Of a stretch of DNA of 34,910 nucleotides, positions 1 through 10,364 are shown in pieces. How positions within the stretch are numbered: the stretch's first letter is position 1; each line of letters begins with the position of its first letter. Location of the stretch: NCBI GenBank assembly GCA_017525505.1, contig JAFXSR010000055.1, positions 1-34,910 of the forward strand, read 5' to 3'. The DNA comes from Bacteroidales bacterium. Lineage in GTDB: Bacteria > Bacteroidota > Bacteroidia > Bacteroidales > WCHB1-69. The position numbers were made by a program, and so were the translations under genes. The notes under the pieces were generated by a model. The model did not search any database. It was not told the origin of the DNA and saw only the letters and a list, made by a program, of their open reading frames with translations.

Positions 1-2070
1 AGTATCCACCTGGGTGCAAGCATTTCCATCGGCAAAACTGAAAGTATAGGTGCCACTTTCTGTATAAGTTGAATCATTCCAGCGATACCAATCGCATGTA
101 TCTACCGTGTAAGCAACATGGGTTGCATGATAAATCGTCAGGTGCAGGGTATCCACCTGGGTGCAAGCATTTCCATCGGCAAAACTGAAAGTATAGGTGC
201 CACTTTCTGTATAAGTTGAATCATTCCAGCGATACCAGTCGCAAGTGTCCACCGTGTAAGCCATGTTAGTCGCATGGTTAATCGTCAGGTGCAGAGTATC
301 CACCTGGGTACAGCCGTTGGCATCAGGATGACTGTAGGTATAAGTACCATTTTCGGTATAGGTTGAATCATTCCAAGTGTACCAGTCGCAAGTATCAATG
401 GTCACCGCCGTATGCACCGGATTATTGATGGTCAGGTGCAAGGTTACCGTACTGTCGGCACCATGGATATCCGTATAATGGCGCATGTATTGACCTGACT
501 CGGTGTAGGTCACGCCATCCCACTCGTAGGATTCGCATTCCACTGCGGAGAAATCATTGGAAGAAGAATAGTAAATCGTCAGGTGCAGGGTATCCACCTG
601 GGTACAGCCGTTGGAATCCCCATGCGTATAATAATAGTTACCCGTTATGTCGTATGTCTCTCCATCTCCTTCAGCCCAGACAAAAGTATCAATTGCCGTC
701 ACAATATACGACAAGTTCGTCGCATGGTTGATGGTCAGATGCAGGGTATCGACTTGGGTACAGCCATTGACATCGGCAAAGCTGTAAGTATAAGTACCAC
801 TCGTGTCGTAAGTAGTTCCGTTCCAAGTATACCAGTCACAGGTATCCACCGTGAAAGCATTGTTGACAGCATGATTGATGGTCAGGTGCAGGGTATCCAC
901 CTGGGTACAATTATTAGCATCAGCGAAGCTGTAAGTATAAGTACCACTTTCCGTATAAGTCGAATCATTCCAGAGGTACCAGTCGCAGGTATCAACCGTA
1001 TAGGCAAGATGGGTTGCATGATAAATCGTCAGGTGCAGGGTATCCACCTGGGTACATCCATGTCCGTCAGCAAAGCTATAGGTATATGTTCCTGAATCCG
1101 TATAAGTGGAATCATTCCAGCTGTACCAGTCGCAAGTATCCACCGTATAGGTAACATTGGTCGCATGATAAATGGTCAGGTGCAGGGTATCCACCTGGGT
1201 ACAGCCGTTGACATCAGGATGACTGTAGGTATAGGTACCTGTAGCTGTATAGGTAGAATCATTCCAACGATACCAGTCGCAGGTATCCACCTCGTAAGCC
1301 ACGTTGGTCGCATGGTTAATCGTCAGGTGCAAAGTATCCACCTGGGTACAGCCGTTGGCATCGGAGAAGCTGTGGGTATAAGTACCACTTGTGTCGTAAG
1401 TAACACCGTTCCATGTGTACCAGTCACAGGTATCAACCGTGAACGCATTGTTCTCAGCGTGATTAATAGTCAGGTGCAGAGTATCCACCTGAGTGCAATT
1501 ATTGGCATCAGCAAAACTATAAGTATAAGTACCACTCGTCGTATAAGTTGAATCATTCCAAGTGTACCAGTCGCAGGTATCTACCGTGTATGCCATGTTG
1601 GTTGCATGATAAATGGTCAGGTGCAGGGTATCCACCTGGGTGCAATTATTGGCATCAGCAAAACTGTATGTATAAGTACCACTCGTCGTATAAGTTGAAT
1701 CATTCCAGCGGTACCAATCGCAAGTGTCCACCGTGTAAGCCATGTTGGTCGCATGGTTAATCGTCAGGTGCAGAGTATCCACCTGGGTACAGCCGTTGGC
1801 ATCAGGATGACTGTAGGTATAGGTACCTGTAGCTGTATAGGTAGAATCGTTCCAACGATACCAGTCGCAGGTGTCAACGGTCACCGCTGTGTGCACCGGA
1901 TTGTTGATGGTCAGGTGCAGGGTGTCCACCTGGGTGCAGCCATTGGCATCGGCGAAGCTGTAAGTATAAGTACCACTTTCTGTATAAGTTGAATCATTCC
2001 AGCGGTACCAGTCGCAGGTATCAACATCGTAAGCGAAATGCGTTGCATGGTTCACCAACAAATGCAAGGT
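1..2070 (-). repeat. Tandem 147-bp coding repeat (14 units)
   Basis: The ATCCACCTGGG landmark (plus strand) recurs near 4, 151, 298, 592, 895, 1042, 1189, 1336, 1483, 1630 and 1777, exactly 147 bp (49 codons) apart or a multiple of it. Variant copies lie near 445, 748 (after one 156-bp unit) and 1924. All are in the same reading frame. Some units are almost identical and others differ in a few codons, which suggests recent expansion and homogenisation. Because the unit is a multiple of three, copy-number change alters length without breaking the frame. Confidence 0.93.
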
Positions 2071-3357
2071 CACGATGCTGTCGCAACCCGCCGCATTGGT
2101 CAGGGTGAAAGTAGCGGCGTCGGTGCTCTCGTAATAGGTGATACCATCGATCCATGTCATCGACTCGCACGCCGTGTCATAAACATCAGCATAGGTCACC
2201 TCCAGCACCGTCACATTCATCACCACCAAACTATCGGCACCGTTCGAAGCGTGAAGTGACGCCACCAAAGTATCGGTTTGCGTAAAGATCACGCCATTCC
2301 ACTCGAACGGCAACATGTCGGAGCAGATGGTGCTGTCCACTGAATTCTCAACATTACTCAACACATTCAGTATGATGGTCAAGGTACTGTCGCAACCCGC
2401 CGCATTCGTCAAATCCTGGGTATAAGTACCTGAAACATGATACTCGCTACCATTCAATCTATACGGAAGATTATTCTCCAAAACATTCACCATCAACGTG
2501 TCAGCAGTAGCCTCGTTCACATTCAGCGTCATCACCACCAAACTGTCACAGCCATGCTCATTCTGGAGGTAAGCCGTCTGAACACCCGCATCCATGAAAC
2601 TCAATCCGTTCCATACCACCGGCAACTGTGCCCGGCACACCGCGCTGTCCACCGCCACTGTGTCGGAAACATATACCGTCAGGTTCATCGTCACCGTGCT
2701 GTCGCAACCATAAATATTGGTCAGCACCGTATCGTATGACCCTGATGCCGTATAAGTCTCACCAAACCACACCATCCTGTTGCACACCGCGGTGTCGAAA
2801 GCTATATGATTTGTCTCTAACGTGAGAATATTCAAACTCACCAAACTGTCGCAACCGAAAGCAGTGGACAACAGGATGTCGTGAACACCTGCTGTTTTAA
2901 TCAAAGTATCATGATACTGATAAGGAAATTCGTTATCACACAACACAACCGTATCATAGACATGATAGGTTGGCAGAACCACAATGGCTAACACCGTGGT
3001 ACTGTCACAACCCGTGGACGAAACATCATGATGAGTAAACAAATCATTAGTATCGGACACATTTACCACATCAAAACCATATCCCTGATAGTTTCTTTCA
3101 TTATCGCAAATAGTATCTGTAATCTGGACAAAATAATAGGGTTGCGGATAAATCGTTTTCCGCAAAACCGTATCGCCGCACTTGTTATGGCCCTGTGCCG
3201 CTATCATGAATGTGTCGGCGTAATTCTCGTAAAGCAAAGTAATGTGATAATCGTCTGTCTGTTCCCAAACTGTGATACTATCCGATTTGCTGCAAGCCTG
3301 ACAAAGAATCCAAAGAATAGACAAACATCTCGCCCATACACGGATAGGTTTCACCTG
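1..3357 (-). CDS. C-terminal part of giant repeat adhesin (frameshifted, partial)
   Basis: I read this minus-strand frame codon by codon and it has no stop from 3357 to the window edge, so it is one open coding stretch of about 1,119 codons that continues beyond base 1. It follows the 2356-residue protein at 3278-10348 after a +1 shift and completes a domain that protein breaks off (CSKSDSITVWEQ onward). From about 3280 to 2070 it holds divergent modules built around DT-C...Y...GCDS.V.L. From about 2070 to 1 it holds near-identical 49-residue modules of the form CDWYxWN, YTxSGTYTYxFADANGCTQ, VDTLHLTI. Similar GCDS-x-x-x-L-x-L modules occur in other Bacteroidetes surface proteins and at both ends of the 24618-29597 protein. 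A T9SS sorting domain would be expected past the left edge but is not visible. Function unknown; a surface stalk or adhesin is inferred. It is listed separately only because of the frame change. Confidence 0.8.
3278..3357 (-). other. Frameshift junction inside the giant gene
   Basis: The upstream frame ends at a TAG at 3278-3280, just after the residues SLSGLQQIG. The +1 frame is open from a TAG at 3358-3360 onward and resumes recognisable domain sequence at about CSKSDSI. The two frames therefore overlap by 80 bp. No long homopolymer and no CUU-UGA-type slippery site is visible here. The shift may be an assembly error, a real disabling mutation or, less likely, recoding. Confidence 0.8.
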
Positions 3358-6300
3358 CTATATCCGGCAAATTCTCTGAATTCGGTGTCACCAACAACGA
3401 AAGCACCACCATACTGTCACAGCCCGCCACCATATTAGCTAGCCTTAAAGTATCCATCACCAATCCAGGATTGGAAGCAGGAATATCAAAACCATATTCA
3501 GTATATGGATTTTGCTCACAGATGGTGTCATAAATATATTGTATGTTATTAATCACCTCTAATTCCAGTACGTATGTACTGTCGCAATATTGATTCTGAA
3601 CATCTACAGTGATAGTATAGACAAAATGTCCAGCTTCCGTTGTTTCGACATCAAATCCGTGTTCTGTATATTGAACGCCCTGACAGACGGTATCATACCA
3701 TATTTTTGTAAATCCCTCGGTAACCTTGATACGCACGTACATATTGGTACAATAAACAGTTTCTCCATTAGTAATATACAGTGTCGCTACTACCGTATAA
3801 TTTCCAGGATTACTGAATGCATGGGTTGTCGAGACAGCATTGACCAACGGGGTCTCATCACCAAAATTCCACAACACACTGTCGCAAGGATAATTCACTT
3901 CCACCTTGAAATCAATGGGTTCGTATGGGCAAAACTGTTGGTTAGGAGGCAGTTCCGAACTAACCACATTGTTCACATACAACTGCTCCTTGAGCGGCAT
4001 TGCCTTGGAACCGGCGGCATAACCATACGATTCGTGGAAACCCAAACCATAGACATGAGCGATAAACCCATCCTCACACTGCAGTGTGTGGGTACCCAAA
4101 GAAATCCGTTTTCTGGCGAAAGAATACTGATCATTGCCTGACAGTGGGGTAAAATGGTTTCCAATAGGAACATTATCCAGCGTGATACTCTCCAAAGAGG
4201 CTGTCGCCACAACTATATTTACATAATGATCAGAGATACCTGACGATTCAAAAGTAGCGAAAGTCAGATCGTTCAGTTTCTGCTCGACAGGGGGAATCCA
4301 AATCATAGACGGGTCACTCATTTCGAGGTCGTTACCCTGAATAGCACCGGCGATATACAGATAGACTCCTGCCGGATTGGACGTTTCAATATAACATGAG
4401 CCCTCTGCGCCTGACAGCTGGAATTCATAATTCTCTCCAGCTTGAATGGTGCTCACCACAGTTCCATTCTTTTTAACCTCTGTATTGTTACGCAAAGCGG
4501 TCACCCTTACCACATCGAAATTCTGGCTATATGTGCCGGCGATTGCGAACGAGCGTCCCCAATACTTCACCCCCATCGACTGCTCCACCAAGTGGTCTGT
4601 ATAAGAGTTGGATGCCGGCACCAATGCACAAACATTACCATTAAACACGGCAATAGGCTTATTGTCTCTGGATCTGATAACGGTACCCGTCAAATCACCG
4701 AGAGAACCACCGTTACGAGACAGTCCCAAATAGGTCTGGCCTCGTTGCAGCATAACCGTAAAACTTTGTCGAGCAGGATGTGAGCCCACTAACGCTTGCA
4801 ATGCCTTAGAGGGTGTTATCTCAATCACCGTACTGTCCTCGGTAGCCACCACCACGAACTCCGCATTCATCATCGGGGTATAGGTCTGAATCATATACTC
4901 ATCACCCAAAGCATTCACAGGCAATACATTGGTAACATCAAAACTGCTGGCAATATAATTGGCCGCATAAACAGATATACTGTCATCAGATTCCACCAAA
5001 ATACCATAATCAGCCACATTGTCAGCATCAATAGGATAAGCCTGAGGAACAGGAATCTGAACGGTTGTGACACCATGTGCTCCCACCGTAAACGGAGTGC
5101 TCCACGAGGTACGCGGATTGCTGATGGTGCCCGAACATGCACGTTCGGCCGAAATCTGCACCGTCAGCGTCGGCACACGGAAATGATTACGCAGATAGGT
5201 CAGCCAGAAAACTTTGCCCACTGACGAAGGGGTGCCGATAGAATCCGACAAAAGCATCGCCGGAGACACTCTGATAGTGGTAGTATCTGTACATTCGCCA
5301 CCGTTGGAAGCTACCACAGTATAGTCTGTGGTCAAGAAAGGTGTCACCTGAACCGCATTGGTATCCTCGTTGGTATGTGACCAGTAATAATGCTGCGCAC
5401 CCGGAGTCGCTGTCAACAAAGTATATGAACCCTGACAGTCTTCACTCAGCACCTGAGAGGTAGTAATCTCTACTACAAAATTGGTGAAGGCATGTTCGTA
5501 GGCACCCTGGTCCACAACATTGGCACATGCGATTCTGGAGTCGTCCTTGATATCAAAAGACCAGTCCACCCACTGGTTGTCACCTGCATCCACCGCAGGA
5601 GAGCTCATCGGCAAGGTAAAATCAGAAGTGGTGTCAGTGAACACATTCGCCACATCATTCAGCAGGTTGTGCGAACCAATCAACACACCGCCCATATTCA
5701 TCGTGTTGCCCGGGTTATAGACAACAATATTGTTATACAAACGCAATTGCATGGTAGTGTCAATACCTGAGCCTGAGCCTGATCCAGAGCCAGAACCTGA
5801 GCCCGGATTGTCTCCTCCTCCTGTACCGGGATCGTCTCCACCACCAGTGCCGGGATCATCTCCACCACCGGAACCGGGATCATCACCACCGCCAGTGCCG
5901 GGGTCATCTCCGCCACCAGAACCGGAACCACTTCCGCTACCAGACCCACTACCCGAACCACTGCCAGAACCAGAACCGTTGCCAGAGCCTCCGTCATCAT
6001 CAGCATCATTCAGCACCGCATAATAAGAAACCGAATCCATTGACTTGATTTCGTAGGCACCAATTTCCACAACTTCCTGACAGATACGCTTATTGAAGGT
6101 CATATCGTTTCTCCAGGCCACACAGTCGTTGTCACCGCTGTTGATAGCAATGGAATTAATCCGCGGACGGTAGTCATATTCATTATGTCTGAACAGGGTG
6201 TTGTTATCCACAATGATGTTGGAAGACGGTATCGAAGCAATCCCAACATTCTCCACAAACGGATTGTTGATGATGATATTGTTGCACAACTGCATTCCCG

Positions 6301-9300
6301 AGCTGTCTCCCTCTGTCACGCATGTCGGCACTATGTCCTCTATATGATACTGCTCGAAGGCACCAATATCAATAATTTCCTCTGTAATACGCGCTCTTGC
6401 CGACAGATCTCTATGCCATGAAGCACAGGGGTTGTTACCTGTGTTGATGGCTTCGGTGCCAAATCGGGGCATATAGTTATACTTGGCATTCACAAACAGC
6501 GCATCGCTGTTAGTAACGATATTGTAGGCAGGTAAAATGTCGTAGTTGGTATTTTCGGCTTGGGAGTTGTTGATGATGATATTGTTGCACAATTGCAAGT
6601 TGTGGCCTTCCTTCTGTACCACCGCGAAAACCATCGTGTCAACAACTTCCGTTGGCTCATAGGCACCCACATCAATGGTATCCTGCACAACACGCTCACC
6701 ACTGCTAAGATCCGAAGTCAAATCAAGGCAGCCGTTATAACCTCCGTTGATAGCCAAAGACCCTTCACGAGGTTTGAAATTGAAGACATTGTCCCTGAAA
6801 ACATGATTGCTGTTTCTTACTATATTGTGATTCAGCTGGGCATCTTCGGGTGCATTGACTGCTATGGAATTGTTGATAATAATATTGTTGCACAGCTGTA
6901 ATTTATAACCTTCTTTCTGAAACACCACAAAAACGGCGGTATCCAGCACCTCTGCCGGCTCATAGGCACCCACATCGATGGTATCCTGCATAACACGGAC
7001 ACCTCCGTTCATGTCCCGCACAAGCTCAAGACAGTCGTTAGAACCTCCATTGATAGCCAATGATCCCACACGGGGTTCAAAATTGAAAATGTTATCCTTG
7101 AATATTTGATTGGAGTTCCTGATAATATTATGGTTCAGACGCTCTTCTTCTTGAGCATTGACGGCGATAGAGTTGTTGATGATGATATTATTGCACATGA
7201 TCAAATTCGAACCCACTCGACCATGTACCACGTAACACAGCGTATCATCTTCCTTGAAGGGCTCATAGGCACCAATATCTATGATTTCCTCTGAAACACG
7301 GGGATCGTCATTCAAATCTTTTAGCAAATCCAAGCAGCTGTTCTCACCCTGGTTGATGGCAATGGAGTTGGCTCGGGGTGAATAATCATACACATTATTT
7401 TTGAACAAGTCGTTGGTGTTCTCCACAATGTTGTTGTCGGGCAACGGATTGAACTCCTCACTGACATTATCGGCTCCCGCATTGTTGATAATGATATTAT
7501 TGCACAGATTCAGATGCCCGTCTCCAACCTGAATCACCGCGAAGTACAATGTGTCCAATGTCTGCTCGTAAGCACCGATGTCTATGGTATCCTGGAATAC
7601 ACGCGCATGGTCGGCCACATCCTTTGACAGAGACAGACAGCTATTTTCACCACGGTTCACCGCAATACTACCCTGCAGCGGAGAGTAATCGTGGAAGTTG
7701 TTTCTGAAAATACGGTCATTGTCTATCAGAATATTATTAGAGGGGGTGCTCAAGTCGTTAACACTAAAGGCCTCGTTGTTATTGATAATAATGTTGTTGC
7801 ACACATTCAACTGGTAACCGAATTCCTGGAACACCGCCACAACATCCTCTTCGGGAATGTACTCATAGGCACCGATATCAATGGTGTCCATAGCGATACG
7901 CTGGCGCCGGTCGATATCAAAGAGCAAATCATTGCAGTCATTGTTACCCCTGTTGACCGCTGCTGACTGACGTATCAGTCGGAAATCAGCAGCCGCATTT
8001 CTGAACACATTGATGGTGTCGTCCACCAGGTTAGTGGTGTCGCAGTACATATTCACATTGGGTGCAAAATTGTTGTTGATGACAATATTGTTGCACAAAT
8101 ACAAGCTTGAGTAGGGATCTTCATAGACAATGGCGTTGTAGTCGGGCACCATGTAGCCACCACCGCCTGCTCCTCCTCCACCGCCACCGGAGCCGCCACC
8201 GCCGCCAGCCATGTTGGTATCAATCTCTATCACTATTTCAAACGCACCGATATCAATGGCACTACCTGATATACGGGTTACCGTATCCAAGTCAGTAGGC
8301 AGGCCGTTGCAGCTATTGTCACCAGCATCCACTGCTTCTGATGTTCTCATGGGACGGAAGTCGAAACGCGGGTCAAGGAACACCTCTATATCGTCGCTAA
8401 CAATATTGCTGGCGGGGACATTCTGAACATTGGTGTTGACAGTCCTGTCAGAGTTCAGAATAATCACATTGTTGCAAAGTATCAAATGATAATCTGTGTC
8501 CTGATATACAATGGCCTGACTCATGTCCAAATACACCTCGAAGGCACCCAAATCCACAACATCATTCAGGATACGGCCAACTCCCCTGATGTCTTTCTCC
8601 CACGGGCTGCAGGTATTGCTACCCACATTGACCACCGCCGAATACAAGGTGGGGGTAAAATCGCTGTAGTCGTCGGTAAACACGACGTCCGAATCCTGCG
8701 TAAAGTTAAATGGAGGTATGTCACGGTTGGCGACAGAATCGGCATGATTGTGGATAATGATGTTATTGCAGAACTGCATAGGACCCAATTCATCCTGATA
8801 AATGGGATAGGTCTTAGGGAATATGTACAACTCAAAAGCACCCAAATCTACCACACCATTGAAGACACGTCCGCTTCCTCTGCCGTCCAATGTGAATGTT
8901 GGACACAAATTGTCGCCCGCATCCACCGCTGCACAACCCTCCTGGAGCATGAACATAATGTATTCCTGCACGAAGATGCCCGAACCATCTGTCACATAGT
9001 TGTTACTCGACAAAGTCCGGTTGACATTGGTGTCGATGTAGTTGTTGATAATGATATTGTTGCAGAAATTCAGTCCGCTTTCCCCGTCCTGATAGGCGGC
9101 ATACTGATCGGGGAAGCCGAAATACTCGTAGGCTCCCATATCCACCGCCGTTCCATAGACACGCTGTCCGCCAGAAGCGTCTTTCGTAAAGGTGGCACAA
9201 CTGTTTTGACCAGCGTCAATGGCCATACTATTCGCCCGGAGTCTGAACAGGTTGCGGTCATGCTCAAATACCTCTGACGAGTTGGTAACGTAGTTGTTAT

Positions 9301-10348
9301 TGGACAAGCTTACATTTACATTGGTGTCCAAAAAGTTGTTGATGATAATATTGTTGCAGAATGCAAGATGACCATCCTCTTCTTGGAATACCGGATAAAA
9401 ATCAACTTTATCGGGTTTCTCGTAAGCACCCAAATCCACCGTCGCATTGATAATACGTACCTCACCAGCCATATCCTCAGTATAGGAAGACACACAGCTG
9501 TTGTTACCCGCATTCAAGGTGACACTGCTGTCGTTAGGTACAAAATGGCCGTAATCGTTGGTGAACACTCCCGGACCGTTGACAACATAGTTGGTGTTGT
9601 TGACACTCACATTCACGTTGGTGTCCAAATGGTTGTTGATGATGATATTGTTGCAGAACGCAAGATTGCCCCCCTCTTCCTGTAACACCGGGAAACGGTC
9701 GGTGGATTTGAAAAGCTCAAAGGCGCCCATATCTACCACATAGCTCGAAACACGTTCCTGGCCGTTAAGGTCAAGACTGTCGTCAGCACAGCTGTTACTA
9801 CCGGCATTTACCGTCGCACTACTCTCCCTCGGCAGAAAATGAGAATGGTCGTTTTCAAACACCTCCGTGGAGTTGGTGACATAGTTGGTAGATGGAATAC
9901 TCACATTAATGTTGGTTTCAGCATAATTATTGATGATGATATTGTTGCAGAAGATCATCTCATGGTTGTCCAACTGAAACACAGGATAGAACAATAAAAC
10001 CGGAAATTCGAAAGCGCCAATCTCTACCGTGTCGTTGCCTATACGGGGTTCTCCCAGTAAATCGTACAGCCAGCTGACATAAGTGTTATCTCCAAGATTG
10101 TAGGTATAAATGCGGCTCTGCTGGCGAAAATCCGAGTGATTGTCCACAAACAAATCAGGATAGTTACCCACCAAATTGTTGTGAATCGAAAAATCCACAT
10201 TGGCATCAGAAGATAGATTGTTGACAATGATATTGTTGTGCACGCTCAACGAGCCACCTTCCTCCTGATAGAAGGCGTGACCCGACTGCGCCCTTCCGTT
10301 CAGGAAAGCGAACAGCAAGAACAAGTACAACAACAAGCGTTTTTTCAT
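3278..10348 (-). CDS. Giant exported beta-helix-cap array / IgGFc-binding-like surface protein
   Basis: This is a 2356-residue exported protein and the last gene of a six-gene operon, starting 16 bp after the gene above it. Residues 1-20 are a signal peptide ending RAQ. Residues about 25-1420 carry 14 tandem modules of about 98-101 residues, each with CNNIIINN near its start and AIDAGxNSC...D...R...VDIGAYE at its end. That ending is the signature of choice-of-anchor Q proteins, where it closes a right-handed beta-helix. A poly-Gly linker lies near 712-729 and a long Gly/Ser/Asp linker near 1450-1527. A fifteenth module follows, then an Ig-like unit, a region resembling the IgGFc-binding family near 1700-2110 (GKVFWLTYLRN, SISVYAANY), a PKD domain near 2143-2193 (WNFGDETP) and two CxxxxYTExGFD modules. 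There is no sorting domain at its end because the frame breaks at 3278; coding continues in another frame to base 1. It is probably a surface adhesin or stalk; ligand unknown. Confidence 0.85.
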   Translation of the reverse strand: MKKRLLLYLFLLFAFLNGRAQSGHAFYQEEGGSLSVHNNIIVNNLSSDANVDFSIHNNLVGNYPDLFVDNHSDFRQQSRIYTYNLGDNTYVSWLYDLLGEPRIGNDTVEIGAFEFPVLLFYPVFQLDNHEMIFCNNIIINNYAETNINVSIPSTNYVTNSTEVFENDHSHFLPRESSATVNAGSNSCADDSLDLNGQERVSSYVVDMGAFELFKSTDRFPVLQEEGGNLAFCNNIIINNHLDTNVNVSVNNTNYVVNGPGVFTNDYGHFVPNDSSVTLNAGNNSCVSSYTEDMAGEVRIINATVDLGAYEKPDKVDFYPVFQEEDGHLAFCNNIIINNFLDTNVNVSLSNNNYVTNSSEVFEHDRNLFRLRANSMAIDAGQNSCATFTKDASGGQRVYGTAVDMGAYEYFGFPDQYAAYQDGESGLNFCNNIIINNYIDTNVNRTLSSNNYVTDGSGIFVQEYIMFMLQEGCAAVDAGDNLCPTFTLDGRGSGRVFNGVVDLGAFELYIFPKTYPIYQDELGPMQFCNNIIIHNHADSVANRDIPPFNFTQDSDVVFTDDYSDFTPTLYSAVVNVGSNTCSPWEKDIRGVGRILNDVVDLGAFEVYLDMSQAIVYQDTDYHLILCNNVIILNSDRTVNTNVQNVPASNIVSDDIEVFLDPRFDFRPMRTSEAVDAGDNSCNGLPTDLDTVTRISGSAIDIGAFEIVIEIDTNMAGGGGGSGGGGGGAGGGGYMVPDYNAIVYEDPYSSLYLCNNIVINNNFAPNVNMYCDTTNLVDDTINVFRNAAADFRLIRQSAAVNRGNNDCNDLLFDIDRRQRIAMDTIDIGAYEYIPEEDVVAVFQEFGYQLNVCNNIIINNNEAFSVNDLSTPSNNILIDNDRIFRNNFHDYSPLQGSIAVNRGENSCLSLSKDVADHARVFQDTIDIGAYEQTLDTLYFAVIQVGDGHLNLCNNIIINNAGADNVSEEFNPLPDNNIVENTNDLFKNNVYDYSPRANSIAINQGENSCLDLLKDLNDDPRVSEEIIDIGAYEPFKEDDTLCYVVHGRVGSNLIMCNNIIINNSIAVNAQEEERLNHNIIRNSNQIFKDNIFNFEPRVGSLAINGGSNDCLELVRDMNGGVRVMQDTIDVGAYEPAEVLDTAVFVVFQKEGYKLQLCNNIIINNSIAVNAPEDAQLNHNIVRNSNHVFRDNVFNFKPREGSLAINGGYNGCLDLTSDLSSGERVVQDTIDVGAYEPTEVVDTMVFAVVQKEGHNLQLCNNIIINNSQAENTNYDILPAYNIVTNSDALFVNAKYNYMPRFGTEAINTGNNPCASWHRDLSARARITEEIIDIGAFEQYHIEDIVPTCVTEGDSSGMQLCNNIIINNPFVENVGIASIPSSNIIVDNNTLFRHNEYDYRPRINSIAINSGDNDCVAWRNDMTFNKRICQEVVEIGAYEIKSMDSVSYYAVLNDADDDGGSGNGSGSGSGSGSGSGSGSGSGSGGGDDPGTGGGDDPGSGGGDDPGTGGGDDPGTGGGDNPGSGSGSGSGSGSGIDTTMQLRLYNNIVVYNPGNTMNMGGVLIGSHNLLNDVANVFTDTTSDFTLPMSSPAVDAGDNQWVDWSFDIKDDSRIACANVVDQGAYEHAFTNFVVEITTSQVLSEDCQGSYTLLTATPGAQHYYWSHTNEDTNAVQVTPFLTTDYTVVASNGGECTDTTTIRVSPAMLLSDSIGTPSSVGKVFWLTYLRNHFRVPTLTVQISAERACSGTISNPRTSWSTPFTVGAHGVTTVQIPVPQAYPIDADNVADYGILVESDDSISVYAANYIASSFDVTNVLPVNALGDEYMIQTYTPMMNAEFVVVATEDSTVIEITPSKALQALVGSHPARQSFTVMLQRGQTYLGLSRNGGSLGDLTGTVIRSRDNKPIAVFNGNVCALVPASNSYTDHLVEQSMGVKYWGRSFAIAGTYSQNFDVVRVTALRNNTEVKKNGTVVSTIQAGENYEFQLSGAEGSCYIETSNPAGVYLYIAGAIQGNDLEMSDPSMIWIPPVEQKLNDLTFATFESSGISDHYVNIVVATASLESITLDNVPIGNHFTPLSGNDQYSFARKRISLGTHTLQCEDGFIAHVYGLGFHESYGYAAGSKAMPLKEQLYVNNVVSSELPPNQQFCPYEPIDFKVEVNYPCDSVLWNFGDETPLVNAVSTTHAFSNPGNYTVVATLYITNGETVYCTNMYVRIKVTEGFTKIWYDTVCQGVQYTEHGFDVETTEAGHFVYTITVDVQNQYCDSTYVLELEVINNIQYIYDTICEQNPYTEYGFDIPASNPGLVMDTLRLANMVAGCDSMVVLSLLVTPNSENLPDIAGETYPCMGEMFVYSLDSLSGLQQIG
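5700..10290 (-). repeat. Fifteen tandem ~295-bp beta-helix-cap modules
   Basis: The coding motif for CNNIIINN recurs near plus positions 9926, 9633, 9338, 9041, 8748, 8455, 8075, 7779, 7488, 7177, 6874, 6571 and 6269, with degenerate copies near 10222 (HNNIIVNN) and 5727 (YNNIVVYN). Typical spacing is 293-303 bp; the two larger gaps contain the Gly-rich linkers. Each module ends in VD[MIL]GA[YF]E except the last (VDQGAYE). Confidence 0.9.
5766..6000 (-). repeat. Low-complexity Gly/Ser/Asp linker with 24-bp repeats
   Basis: This stretch encodes alternating GS dipeptides flanking five copies of an 8-residue unit, GGGDDPG[ST] (one copy GGGDNPGS), each 24 bp. It separates modules 14 and 15 of the array. 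A second, purely Gly/Ser/Ala linker lies at about 8160-8214. Both are in frame and probably act as flexible spacers; their length is likely to vary between strains. Confidence 0.9.
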
Positions 10349-10364
10349 TCGATAGAGGTAGAGA

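Noticed and set aside
1..2070. CRISPR-like regular spacing
   Set aside because: The unit is 147 bp and the whole unit is conserved and coding; there are no short repeats with unique spacers.
583..2825. Several plus-strand open frames of 65-170 codons across the tandem repeat region
   Set aside because: They repeat with the 147-bp array and are antisense shadows of the continuous minus-strand frame, which has no stop from 3357 to 1.
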